64,000 nucleotides of DNA, taken from contig NZ_CP029188.1 in assembly GCF_003097515.1 (NCBI RefSeq), positions 2,606,501 to 2,670,500 on the forward strand, written 5' to 3'. The notes beneath the pieces are model-generated. The model saw only the letters and a list, made by a program, of their open reading frames with translations. It had not been told where the DNA came from and made no database searches. Origin of the DNA: Streptomyces tirandamycinicus (lineage in GTDB: Bacteria > Actinomycetota > Actinomycetes > Streptomycetales > Streptomycetaceae). Below are positions 41,046-49,137 of the stretch, piece after piece. How positions within the stretch are numbered: position 1 is the stretch's first letter; every line of letters starts with the position of its first letter. Position numbers and translations under genes: made by a program.

Positions 41046-41220
41046 GGCTGCGTCTGCCTTCCGGGCTGTGCCGATGGTGGTTGGTCGTCACGACGGACCG
41101 TCAGCAGTGCGCCCCGTCATCTGTGTTGTCACCCGCCTGCGTAGTGCGCAAACGGTCCGGGTATCACCGAATCGGGCAGGGGATATCACCATCTGCCAGG
41201 CATGGGCGAGGAGTTCGGGG

Positions 41221-41949
41221 ATGACGCGCTGGTACGAGGGGCCCCTGGCCGCATTCGACACCGAGACAACGGGAGTTGACGTCGAGCGGGACCGGATCGT
41301 GTCCGCCGCGCTCGTCGTCCAGGACTCGCCGGGAGGACGCACCCGCGTCACCGGCTGGCTGGTCAATCCGGGTGTGCCGGTACCGGCCGAGGCGACGGCC
41401 GTGCACGGCCTCACCGAGGAACACCTGCAGCACCACGGCCGCTGGCCCGCCCCGGTGATGGAGGAGATAGGCCGGTCGCTGGCCGAGCAGTGCGCCGCGG
41501 GCCGCCCGCTCGTGGTGATGAACGCGCCGTTCGACCTGACCCTGCTGGACCGTGAACTGCGCCGCCACCGCGCCTCGTCGCTGGCGCGCTACCTCGAGAA
41601 CGTCCCGATGTGCGTACTGGATCCCCGGGTGCTGGACAAGCATCTGGACCGCTACCGCAAGGGCCGCCGCACGCTCACCGACCTGTGCGGGCAGTACGGG
41701 GTGACGCTGGACGGGGCCCATGACGCGGCGGCGGACGCGACCGCGGCCCTGGACGTGGTCCGGGCGGTCGGCCGCCGTTACGCCGCGCGCCTGGAGCGTC
41801 TGTCCGCGGCGGAGCTGCACACGCTGCAGGCGGTGTGGCACGCGGCGCAGGCACGGGGGCTGCAGGCGTGGTTCGCCCGGAACGGCTCGGAGGAGTCGGT
41901 GGATCCGGCATGGCCGCTGCGCCCCGAGATCCCCGCCCGGGCGGCATGA
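41221..41949 (+). CDS. DnaQ-like 3'-5' exonuclease (DEDDh)
   Basis: 242-aa exonuclease. ExoI FDTETTGVD, ExoII NAPFDLTLLDREL, ExoIII HDAAADATAAL are all intact, so it should degrade DNA or RNA 3' ends with two metals. A 70-residue helical tail follows. ATG 41221 has GAGGAG at 8-9 nt. Common stand-alone exonuclease of streptomycetes. Confidence 0.93.
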   Translation: MTRWYEGPLAAFDTETTGVDVERDRIVSAALVVQDSPGGRTRVTGWLVNPGVPVPAEATAVHGLTEEHLQHHGRWPAPVMEEIGRSLAEQCAAGRPLVVMNAPFDLTLLDRELRRHRASSLARYLENVPMCVLDPRVLDKHLDRYRKGRRTLTDLCGQYGVTLDGAHDAAADATAALDVVRAVGRRYAARLERLSAAELHTLQAVWHAAQARGLQAWFARNGSEESVDPAWPLRPEIPARAA

Positions 41950-42284
41950 CCGCCGCGGCGTGACGGCCGCGCGGCGCGTGCGGCACGCCGGAGACGGGTA
42001 CGGGTGCCCCGCCGCTTCGGGACACCCGTACGCTCCGTGGGGCCGTACCGGCCGCCGGTCCGCACCCGGCCGGGTCTCCCCCGCCTGCCGCCGGTGCGCC
42101 GGCGCCGCTGGGGCGCGGCGGGAGAGCGGCTCCTCACCGTGGCGGGCGATTGGTCTGGACCTCTCCCCGCGCATTCAAGCCAATGACCGGGATCGCGTCA
42201 AGGCGAACGCGCAAAGCCCCGGCAACTCCTGCCCGTCGCCGCCACGGTGGCGGCGGGTCAGCACGGGTGGGCCGGGAACGCACA
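41950..42284. other. non-coding interval upstream of the tRNA-Val terminator
   Basis: About 335 bp with no supported gene. Some short frames are open but lack ribosome sites and codon bias. The stretch is GC-rich with CCGGCCG motifs. ATGACCGGGATCGCGTCAAG at about 42182 is locally less GC-rich. Confidence 0.6.
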
Positions 42285-42314
42285 AGGCCGGTCCGTCGGA
42301 TGACGGACCGGCCT
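42285..42314 (-). terminator. terminator of tRNA-Val
   Basis: Perfect 13-bp stem AGGCCGGTCCGTC / GACGGACCGGCCT with a 4-nt loop, 7 nt after the tRNA 3' end. Confidence 0.9.
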
Positions 42315-42321
42315 CTGCCGG

Positions 42322-42393
42322 TGGGCGATACTGGGATCGAACCAGTGACCTCTTCGGTGTGAACGAAGCGCTCTCCCGCTGAGCTAATCGCCC
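42322..42393 (-). tRNA. tRNA-Val (anticodon CAC)
   Basis: 72 nt with acceptor GGGCGAT/ATCGCCC, D arm TAGCTCAGCGGGAGAGC, anticodon stem CTTCG/CGAAG with loop TTCACAC (anticodon CAC), and T arm GGTTCGATCC. Discriminator A; CCA is not encoded (ACCGG follows). Confidence 0.97.
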
Positions 42394-42406
42394 GGGAACG
42401 CACTGA

Positions 42407-42436
42407 ACCATACAGGTACCGGCGGGTTCCCTTCAA
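42407..42436 (-). promoter_or_regulatory. promoter of tRNA-Val
   Basis: Minus strand -35 TTGAAG, 18-bp spacer, -10 TATGGT, ending 13 nt before the tRNA 5' end. Good match to the vegetative sigma HrdB consensus. Confidence 0.75.
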
Positions 42437-42484
42437 ACTCCGTTCGGCGGGCCGGGACCCCCACCGCGACCCGGGGCCGGGTCC

Positions 42485-42532
42485 GGCACCGGCACCGGCA
42501 CCGGCACCGGCACCGGCACCGGCACCGGCACC
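42485..42532. repeat. hexanucleotide microsatellite (GGCACC)x8
   Basis: Eight exact tandem GGCACC units in the gap between the tRNA promoter and the next gene. No supported gene covers it. Confidence 0.95.
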
Positions 42533-42610
42533 GGGCGCACGGGTACTCACCGCGGATCTGAGTATCCGCGCCCATCCGGTCGCCCTGTGTCCCGCACCAC
42601 ACTCGCCGTC

Positions 42611-44320
42611 ATGGAGAACGCGCTGCCGCCGGCCGAGGAGCTCCGGCTCATCGATCGCGAACTGGTCCAACTCGACGCCCACCGGGCCCGGTTGCTGGCC
42701 CGCAGGGCCTGGCTGCTGACGGCCCTGCGGGCCGCGGGACCCGCCCCGGGCCCCGCCCGCTCCCAGGGGACGGCCGCCGAGGCGTCCCCGCCGAGCGCGC
42801 AGAACGTCCTGCTCGCCCTCGGCGGGATCCTGCTGACGATCGCCGCCGTCGCCTTCACCGTGGTCAGCTGGGGGCACATGGGCATCGGCGGCCGTGCGCT
42901 CGTCCTGGGCGCGGTGACCGTCACGGCCCTCGGGACACCGCTGCTGCTGCTGCGCCACAAGCTCGTCTCGACCGCGGAGTCGGTGGCGGCGCTCGGTCTC
43001 GTCCTCACCGTCCTCGACGCCTACGCGCTCAGGCGTGCGGTGCTGCCCGGGACGGACGCCCTGGCCTACACGGCCGTGGCCGCCGGTGTGCTCGCCGCGG
43101 TCTGGGCGGGGTACGCGCGCGCGGCCCGCGGGCTGCGCCTGCCGCTGCCCGGCGCCGTGGTGGCGGGGCAGCTCCCGCTGCCGCTGTGGGCGCTGTCCGC
43201 GGGCGGCGGCCCGGAGGCCGCCGCGTGGGCGACGCTGGCGACCGCCAGCCTCGATGTCGTGGTCGCGTTCACGGCCCGGCGGAGGGCCGTGCGGGTGCCG
43301 GCGGTCGTCTGCGCCGTGACGACGGGCGGATGGTCCCTGCTGACCGGACTCTGGCTGTCGGTGTCCGCGGCCTCCCCGGCCGACTCGGCGGAACCGGCGA
43401 TGCTGCTCCTGGCGGCGGCGGCCCTGGCCCTGGCGGCCGCGTGGCGGGCGCCGGCGGCAGCGGTGGCGACCGCGGCCCTCGGCGGTCTCGCGGTGGTCGC
43501 GGCCGCGGGCGGGGTGCTGCGCGCGGCGGTGCCGTCGGGCTGGGCCGTCCCCGCGTATCTGCTGTGCGCGGCGGCGCTGCTCACGGCCGTACGGCTCCGT
43601 GCGCCACGGGGCGTGCTCACCGGGCTCGCCGCCGCCTCCGGTCTGGTCCACCTGGGCTCGGTGCTGTGGGCCGCGCCCATCGTTCTGCTGGGGCTGACGC
43701 GACCGGCCGCCGTACTCGGGGAGGTCTGGGGCGGCCCACCGGTACCGGACGCCGCCCCGCCCGGCGCGGCCACCGCCCCGGTGGTCCTCGCGGCCGTGGC
43801 GGTGGCGCTGTGGGCGGCACCCCGGCTTCTTCCCGCCGTACCGCTGCCGCGCCCTGCCGGGGACTGCTGCGCACTGGCCCTGGCGTGGTCGGCGGCCGTC
43901 GCCGCCCCGGTGGCCCTGGCGCTCCCGCTCGGCCCGGCGCTGGCCGGGCTGCTGTCGGCGACGGCCGCGACCGTGGCCCTGGCGGCCCGCCCGTCGCCCG
44001 CCGCCGTACTCCCGCCCACCGGGCGGGCGGCCCCCGGAACGGCACGGACCGCCGGTCGCGCGGCGGACGGGACCACCGCCGCCCCCGAGGCCGGAGCACC
44101 GCCACACGCCCCGACGGCCCCCGCCGGTGCGGCACCGCACCCGGCCCGCCCCGCCACGGACCCGGGGCACCCGGTGAACGCGACGCACCCGCCTCCCTGC
44201 ACGCCCGTGCGGGACGGGCGTGCGGCAGACGGGTGCGGGAAGCGCGGGGGAACCGGCCTCAGGTGTCGAGGTTCACCGAACGGGCCGACGTGGCACCGAT
44301 CTCCTCGGCGATCTCGCTGA
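42611..44320 (+). CDS. multi-pass membrane protein, C-terminus probably truncated
   Basis: 569-aa product. A short helical start (MENALPPAEELRLIDREL, then about 12 Arg/Ala-rich residues) precedes many Ala/Leu/Val-rich membrane segments from about residue 62 to 460. It resembles the N-terminal part of large streptomycete membrane proteins of the SCO7613 C-terminal-domain type (from memory), which run to 800 or more residues. From about residue 465 the sequence turns into Pro/Ala/Thr-rich text and then reads antisense through the serA fragment, so the natural C-terminus seems lost. No strong ribosome site at the ATG. Confidence 0.6.
   Translation: MENALPPAEELRLIDRELVQLDAHRARLLARRAWLLTALRAAGPAPGPARSQGTAAEASPPSAQNVLLALGGILLTIAAVAFTVVSWGHMGIGGRALVLGAVTVTALGTPLLLLRHKLVSTAESVAALGLVLTVLDAYALRRAVLPGTDALAYTAVAAGVLAAVWAGYARAARGLRLPLPGAVVAGQLPLPLWALSAGGGPEAAAWATLATASLDVVVAFTARRRAVRVPAVVCAVTTGGWSLLTGLWLSVSAASPADSAEPAMLLLAAAALALAAAWRAPAAAVATAALGGLAVVAAAGGVLRAAVPSGWAVPAYLLCAAALLTAVRLRAPRGVLTGLAAASGLVHLGSVLWAAPIVLLGLTRPAAVLGEVWGGPPVPDAAPPGAATAPVVLAAVAVALWAAPRLLPAVPLPRPAGDCCALALAWSAAVAAPVALALPLGPALAGLLSATAATVALAARPSPAAVLPPTGRAAPGTARTAGRAADGTTAAPEAGAPPHAPTAPAGAAPHPARPATDPGHPVNATHPPPCTPVRDGRAADGCGKRGGTGLRCRGSPNGPTWHRSPRRSR
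44199..44223 (-). terminator. hairpin terminator belonging to the serA fragment
   Basis: Perfect 10-bp stem GCACGCCCGT / ACGGGCGTGC with loop GCGGG, 36 nt beyond the serA-fragment stop on its strand. Confidence 0.75.
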
Positions 44321-44440
44321 GCACGTTCGGCGGCACGGTGTCGTCGACGGTGAGCACGACCAGCGCCTCACCGCCCTCCTCCTGACGCGAGACCTGCATG
44401 CCGGCGATGTTGAGCCCCGCCTCACCCAGGATGCGTCCGC
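44259..44440 (-). pseudogene. serA: 3' fragment of serA (phosphoglycerate dehydrogenase ACT domain)
   Basis: Only the last ~60 codons are left: GRILGEAGLNIAGMQVSRQ, then EEGGEALVVLTVDDTVPP, and the end IGATSARSVNLDT before TGA. This is the regulatory ACT domain end of D-3-phosphoglycerate dehydrogenase. In frame, a TGA lies about 30 nt upstream of the homology, and the catalytic domains are absent. A complete serA must exist elsewhere if the strain makes serine. It carries its own terminator, so the piece arrived as a unit. Confidence 0.85.
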
Positions 44441-44486
44441 GCCGACAGCTCCGGACTCACGGACCGCCAGCGCAGGGTCATCGAGG

Positions 44487-44864
44487 TCATCCCGCGCGGT
44501 GGCGGGGCCCGTCGCCGCGTGCCGTACGGTCCGCGGCGCCCTCGGCCGGGCGGCCCGGGACGGCGGCGGTTCCGGCCAGGCGGACCCGGGCCACGGCAGC
44601 CAGGAATCCGGCCGGGTCGGCGCCATCCGGCACGGTCGCGGTGAGCGTGCCGACGGGGCGGCCCCGGTGCCGTACGAGCACGAACACCTCCCCCGGCCCC
44701 ACCCGGGCCCCACCCGGCGCCGGGCGCAGGGCGAGCACGCCGCGGGCGGGGACACTCCCGGCCGGGCGGGGTCGCGCGCACGGCGGCGGATCGAGCGTGT
44801 CGAGGTCCAGCTCGGCGACCTGCATGGGGCTCGGTCGCGGCGGGGCGGGCGGAGTGTGCGGCAT
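44487..44864 (-). pseudogene. truncated gene, N-terminal part only (possibly a family-2 glycosyltransferase)
   Basis: 125 codons from an ATG with GGGAG 6 nt upstream: MPHTPPAPPRPSPMQVAELD, VLALRPAPGG, GEVFVLVRHRGRPVGTLTATV, then a stop after RTARGDGPRHRAG. Streptomycete GT2 enzymes encoded beside GNAT/CelD-type genes have such an N-terminal region before the catalytic domain (recall, not verified). Here no GT domain follows; about 45 bp later the serA fragment begins. A deletion or recombination probably removed the 3' part. Confidence 0.5.
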
Positions 44865-45158
44865 GCAGGTCTCCCGAGTGGTGTCGTCGGTGCCGTCCGG
44901 GTGCCGTCCGGGTGCCGGCCGGTGCGACCCGGTGCGGTCCGGGCCTTCGGTGTGGTCCGGTGCGACCCGGGCCCTCGGGGCGCCGGTGCGATGGGCGCGA
45001 TCCGGGCCTTCGGGGCGATCGGGGCGTGGAGGTGCGCAGCAGGTGCGGCAGCCCGTGGGGGCCGGGAGTGCGACGGATCGGACGGGTGCAACGGCCGCCC
45101 GGCGGGCCGGTCGCCTCTCGGCCCGCTCAGCCCCGCTCACCCGCCCGTCAGTCGCCCG
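44865..45158. repeat. degenerate repeats between truncated gene and acyltransferase gene
   Basis: Imperfect copies of GGTGCGGTCCGGGCCTTCGG and GGTGCGATGGGCGCGATC-like text, plus three 11-bp TCGCCCGTCAG-type units at about 45141-45172 that run into the 3' end of the next gene. No gene supported. Confidence 0.6.
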
Positions 45159-46244
45159 TCAGTCGCCCCTCAGCCGCCCGATCCGGCCGAGCGTCCGCTG
45201 CGCGTACCCGGCGAGGCGGGGTCGGCGGCGGACGAAGCTGTGGGCGCGGCGCCCCGGTTCGCGGCTCAGCCGGTGGAGCGCCGCGCCGGGGCCGGGCCGG
45301 GTGGACGAGCCCTCGTGGACGCGCAGTTCACCGGTCTTGAGGGCGTCCTTGTACTCGGCGGCGCCGCGGCCGAGGTCGAGCATCCCGATGCCCGCGGCCG
45401 CGGCGGCCTCGGCCATCCGCAGATGCAGGATCAGCCCCGGCGAGTACCTGGCGTACGCGGTGTCGTAGGACGGGAACCAGCAGGCCAGCACCGTGCGCGA
45501 GCGCAGTCCGAAATGCGCGGCGACGGGGCGCTCCGCCGCGTACAGCACGGACAGCACGCCCGAGCAGCCCGGCGCCCGCGTGTCGTGCAACCGCCGCACG
45601 AGCGCGCTGATCCACTCCCGGGCGAACCGGTCACGGCGGCCGGTCCTGCGGTACTGGGCGGACTTCCAGGCCATGAGGGTGCGCAGCGCCGAGGGGTCCC
45701 GCTCGTCGAAGACGAACCGCACCTCGCCCGCCTGCCGGCCCAGCCTGCGCTCCTTGGCCATGGTGGTCCTGAGGAACTTGGGCGACTGCTCGCGCAGCCG
45801 TCGCTCGTAGGCGGCGTACCCCTCGCCCACGTCGATCACCGGCGAGACGAACTCCTCGGCGCTGCCCGGCCCGAAAAGGTCCTGTCCCGCCTCCAGGTTG
45901 TCGAACTCCCACACGGAGAGCGAACAGGCCCGCAGCAGCTCGCGGGCGGAGAGGCGCAATCCCGGCCGCAGCACGGCCCCCTGGCAGTCGGAGACGCCGA
46001 GACCGATGGCCCGGCCGTGTCCGAACGGACCCTTCTGGTACGGGAAGAATCCGGCCGGAACCCCCTCGTCCTCGACGACCGCGACCCTGGCGTCCTGCCG
46101 CACGCCGGCGACGGCCAGGGTGAACTCCGGCTCCATGAAGGGACTGGCGGGCGCGCCGGACTTGGCCCGCAGCTCACGCCAGGAATCGGCCTCCCCGTCG
46201 TCCAGCTCCCCGGGCCTGACGACACGAATGCGCACACCGCTCAA
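45159..46244 (-). CDS. GNAT/CelD-type acyltransferase
   Basis: 361-aa protein with a double GNAT-like fold of the FemAB/CelD type: SWRELRAKSGAPASPFMEPE, then FPYQKGPFGHGRAIGLGVSD, AYERRLREQSPKFLRTT, and the C-terminal PGLILHLRMAEAAAAAGIGM with LGRGAAEYKDALKTGE. Relatives are often linked to surface polysaccharide clusters. TTG 46244 has GGGGGG 5 nt upstream; GTG 46235 is an alternative. Its likely partner upstream in function, the truncated gene at 44487, is broken. Confidence 0.85.
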   Translation of the reverse strand: MSGVRIRVVRPGELDDGEADSWRELRAKSGAPASPFMEPEFTLAVAGVRQDARVAVVEDEGVPAGFFPYQKGPFGHGRAIGLGVSDCQGAVLRPGLRLSARELLRACSLSVWEFDNLEAGQDLFGPGSAEEFVSPVIDVGEGYAAYERRLREQSPKFLRTTMAKERRLGRQAGEVRFVFDERDPSALRTLMAWKSAQYRRTGRRDRFAREWISALVRRLHDTRAPGCSGVLSVLYAAERPVAAHFGLRSRTVLACWFPSYDTAYARYSPGLILHLRMAEAAAAAGIGMLDLGRGAAEYKDALKTGELRVHEGSSTRPGPGAALHRLSREPGRRAHSFVRRRPRLAGYAQRTLGRIGRLRGD

Positions 46245-46430
46245 CTCGACCCCCCGGTCTCCCCCTTGCGCTTCCCCGGGACAGGACGGTACCGGCCGAA
46301 ATCGTCCCGCGACAGGGAGTGAGGGGCGCACGGTGACCGCCCGGGGAAGAGGGGTGAAGTCCTGTGAAAGGCGGTGCCAACGGGGCGAATCACGGGGGGC
46401 ACACTGAAGCGCTGCCAGAGAGCGTTCCAG

Positions 46431-46556
46431 TCATACCCGGCGCAGGTAGCCCATCGGGGTCGTGTCGTGGAAGTGGCGGAATCCGTCGTGGAGGGTCCTG
46501 GCGGACACCCCCGTCGCCGCGGCCAGCTCCGTGAGAGTCAAAGAGTCAGACCCACC
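46431..46556 (-). pseudogene. AraC-family regulator fragment (HTH only)
   Basis: About 38 codons of an AraC DNA-binding domain: LTLTELAAATGVSARTLHDG, then FRHFHDTTPMGYLRRV and a stop where a full protein would continue RLDRAH. Both ends are missing. It lies between the acyltransferase and the lipoprotein gene. Confidence 0.8.
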
Positions 46557-46585
46557 CGCAGCGTCACCACGACACATCCTCACTG

Positions 46586-47125
46586 TCAGTCGACTGCCCT
46601 GAGGTAGACCCGGCTCTCGCTGTCGCCCAGCCTGTGCACCGCGATCGCCAGGGAGTTCAGGTCTCCGCCGCAGGGGGCGCAGACCTGCCCTTCCCGTACG
46701 TCCGGCAATGACTCGGGTTCGGGGAGATCGAGGTGGGAGAAGGGGGTCATGGGCTTGGCGACACTCTTGCGGGGCTCGTCGCGCTGTCTCAGTTCCCTCT
46801 CGGGCCGGAGCTGCTCCACGAAGGCGTTCACCCCGGAAGTGGGGAGGGTGAAGGCCAGCAGCAGTCCGTCGTCCTGGAATCCGTTCTGACGTGCCGCACG
46901 TATGTCGGCGGCCTTGGGCGGAAGGTCGATGTTCATCTGCCGGCTGACCGTCGCAGGGGTGGCCGTCTCGTCCCATCCGGGTACTTCACTGGTCCTGTCC
47001 GCCGCACCGGACTCGGTTGCGCCGGAGCAGGCGGAGAGGAACGGGCCGGTCAGACAGAGCGCGGCCACCGCGCCGGCGGCGAGGAGAACGCGCTTCGCTC
47101 GGGAGTGGTGAAGTGTCCGCGTCAT
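46586..47125 (-). CDS. predicted lipoprotein
   Basis: 179-aa protein with a basic signal peptide (MTRTLHHSRAKRVLLAAGAV) and lipobox LSAC near residue 33; the mature part is small and without a recognised domain. One CAPCGG pair could form a disulfide. The start overlaps the stop of the upstream ESX-like gene as ATGA, so it is made with it. Function unknown; as the membrane-bound partner of a putative secreted toxin it could be an immunity protein (inference). Confidence 0.82.
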   Translation of the reverse strand: MTRTLHHSRAKRVLLAAGAVAALCLTGPFLSACSGATESGAADRTSEVPGWDETATPATVSRQMNIDLPPKAADIRAARQNGFQDDGLLLAFTLPTSGVNAFVEQLRPERELRQRDEPRKSVAKPMTPFSHLDLPEPESLPDVREGQVCAPCGGDLNSLAIAVHRLGDSESRVYLRAVD

Positions 47126-48582
47126 CGAGCGTCCCCGTTCCGTCCCGGATCGGTGCGCGTCCCCTCGCGCCCCGGGTCCTCGGGGGCGGGAAGACCGCCG
47201 CTCGAACTCAGGTCGTGGTGCTGCACCGATCCGCTGCCTCGCATGTCGAACTCTCTGGCCAGACCCGTGGTGTGCAGCCGGGCCATGTCGGCGTCGGTCA
47301 CCTCGGTCGGACCGATGGGGGTCGTCTTACCTGGGTCCCAGTTGTATCGGTCCCAGACGTTCACCTGGTAGTCGAGACTGACCTTGGGCTCGCCGTTCTC
47401 GCCCGGCACCACCGTGACGGTACCCGTCGTGTTCGTCATGCCGCTGCCGACGGCCAGGTACCAGTTGCGGTCGGTGTGGGTGTAGCTCTGCGGAGCGGTC
47501 TCGACCGGGATGGCCACGGGTTTGCCGCCCGACTCCTCGAACGCGGCCAGAGCCTGCTCGCGCCATCTTTCCTGCTCGTCCTGGATGGCGTACTCGGCGG
47601 TCTGCCGGAGTACCGCGTCGTCCGTGAGCATCCGGTCCACGTCCAGATCCACCGGGCTACCGAGCCCGCGCAGGTAGTGGTCCATGTGGTACGCGGCATC
47701 GGTGTTCCCGACGAAGTCACCCGCGGTGGACATCGCGACAGCCTGCGCCTGGATCCACTGGTCGTGCGCGCCGGGGGACTCGACGCCGTATCCGCCCGCC
47801 CCCGGGTCCGCGGCCACGCGCTTCGAACGGGGCGAGAGAATCCCGGCGGAGAGGAGTTCGTCCTTGTGCTTCGCCCACATCTCCCCGCGTGCCTCGGGGC
47901 TCAGCGACTGCCACAGCCGTCGCAGCTCGGCCCGCTGACTGTCGTTCGCGTCCTCACCGAGCGAGGCGAGCTTCATCGCGCGCGGCAACTGGTCCTCGTC
48001 GAGCGAGGTGTACGAGGCATGGCCGGCGTTGTGCGGGTCACCGCCGTGGGACTTGCGCAGGGCCCGGGTGACCGCTGCGTCTATCTCCGCGGCGTGGGCG
48101 ACCAGGCCGGTGAGGGTATCGGCGTACCACTGCATCCTGTCCCTGGTGCGCTGGGATGTTCCCTTCGCGTCGCAGACCGCCTCGATCACCTTCACCGTCC
48201 CGTTCCCGCCGTCCGTTACGAGCAGGCCGTTGTCGGGGTCGGGGGATCGGTCCGGGTCACCTTTGCGCGCCTCGTCGGTCAGCGACTTCGCCTTCTTCTG
48301 GATCTGCGAGAGTTCGCCGTGGGCGTCGGCGAGCACGGCGTGAATGCTCTGCGCCTCCTTGTGCAGATCACTGAACTCCTTGACAGCCTTGCGCACGAAG
48401 TCCCTGGTCACGGTCGCGTTGACACCCTGCCAACGGGCCGCTTCGGACTTCTTCAGCAGACCGTCCCTGGCATCGGTCTGAAGCCTCGCGAGCTTCCCCG
48501 CCATCGTCTCCCAGTCCGTGACGGCGGTGCCCAGCCTGCCGAGATCCAGTGCCATGAGGTCGGAATAGGTGAACGTGCCCAT
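47122..48582 (-). CDS. ESX/WXG-like large secreted protein, putative toxin
   Basis: 486-aa protein. The first ~130 residues are helical with a WxG-type turn (ARWQGVNATVTRDFVRKAVK) like type VII secretion substrates; a middle helical part follows, and a C-terminal domain from about residue 340 is rich in strands (NWYLAVGSGMTNTTGTVTVV, DYQVNVWDRYNWDPGKTTPI, LHTTGLAREFDMRGSGS). The C-terminal domain recurs in streptomycete WXG proteins as far as I recall, but its activity is unknown. ATG 48582 has GGAGGG about 10 nt upstream. Confidence 0.78.
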   Translation of the reverse strand: MGTFTYSDLMALDLGRLGTAVTDWETMAGKLARLQTDARDGLLKKSEAARWQGVNATVTRDFVRKAVKEFSDLHKEAQSIHAVLADAHGELSQIQKKAKSLTDEARKGDPDRSPDPDNGLLVTDGGNGTVKVIEAVCDAKGTSQRTRDRMQWYADTLTGLVAHAAEIDAAVTRALRKSHGGDPHNAGHASYTSLDEDQLPRAMKLASLGEDANDSQRAELRRLWQSLSPEARGEMWAKHKDELLSAGILSPRSKRVAADPGAGGYGVESPGAHDQWIQAQAVAMSTAGDFVGNTDAAYHMDHYLRGLGSPVDLDVDRMLTDDAVLRQTAEYAIQDEQERWREQALAAFEESGGKPVAIPVETAPQSYTHTDRNWYLAVGSGMTNTTGTVTVVPGENGEPKVSLDYQVNVWDRYNWDPGKTTPIGPTEVTDADMARLHTTGLAREFDMRGSGSVQHHDLSSSGGLPAPEDPGREGTRTDPGRNGDAR

Positions 48583-48601
48583 CGATCTGCCGCCCTCCCC
48601 G

Positions 48602-49087
48602 TCAGCGCACGTACTTGGAGATCTCGGAAACCGGCATGGCGGTCCCGTCCCGGCCACGAAGGGCGGCAGCGATCGCCCCGTCGTCATGGGCGTGCAGCCT
48701 CTTCGAGTAGTCCAGGTGGTTCGAGATGTGTGCGCACATCTGCAGGACGGTCTTCACCTGAGAGTCCCACACCGACAACGTCGTGTAGAGCTCGCCGCCC
48801 ATGGCCAGGTTGCGGTCCGCGAATTCCTTGGCCGCCCGCGCGGTGGAGCCCTCTCCGTTCTTGTCGGCGCCCGCACCCACGATGTCCGCCTTCTCGCGCA
48901 GTTCGCCGTGAAGCAGGAAAGCCTCCTGTCCCACCGCCCCGAGATCGTCCTGCCTGACCACCAGACCGGTGCCAGCCTGGCCGGCTGTACCGCCTGATCC
49001 CGGCTCCAGCTGATTGAGCCGCATCCCCGCGGACTGCCGCTGCCTGGCCTGTGCGACCAGTTGCGCCCACTCCTCGCCGAACGTCAT
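48602..49087 (-). CDS. ESX-like small partner protein
   Basis: 161-aa helical protein: MTFGEEWAQLVAQARQRQSA, GMRLNQLEPG, LVVRQDDLGAVGQEAFLLHG, VWDSQVKTVLQMCAHISNHL. Streptomycetes often encode this protein directly before a larger WXG-type protein, as here (19-nt gap). It may be a co-secreted partner or adaptor. ATG 49087 with GGAG upstream. The IS remnant ends 51 nt upstream. Confidence 0.78.
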   Translation of the reverse strand: MTFGEEWAQLVAQARQRQSAGMRLNQLEPGSGGTAGQAGTGLVVRQDDLGAVGQEAFLLHGELREKADIVGAGADKNGEGSTARAAKEFADRNLAMGGELYTTLSVWDSQVKTVLQMCAHISNHLDYSKRLHAHDDGAIAAALRGRDGTAMPVSEISKYVR

Positions 49088-49137
49088 CGTCGTCTCCCCC
49101 GTCGCGATCACCGGCTCCCGGGCAACGTTAGCAACAA

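Noticed and set aside
42134-44188. 684-codon minus-strand frame over the tRNA and membrane protein
   Set aside because: Reads Arg/Gly/Gln-rich low-complexity text through a tRNA gene; not a protein gene.
44273-45091. 272-codon minus-strand frame over the serA scrap and repeats
   Set aside because: Pro/Arg/Ser-rich reading of another frame; the true serA tail is in a different frame.
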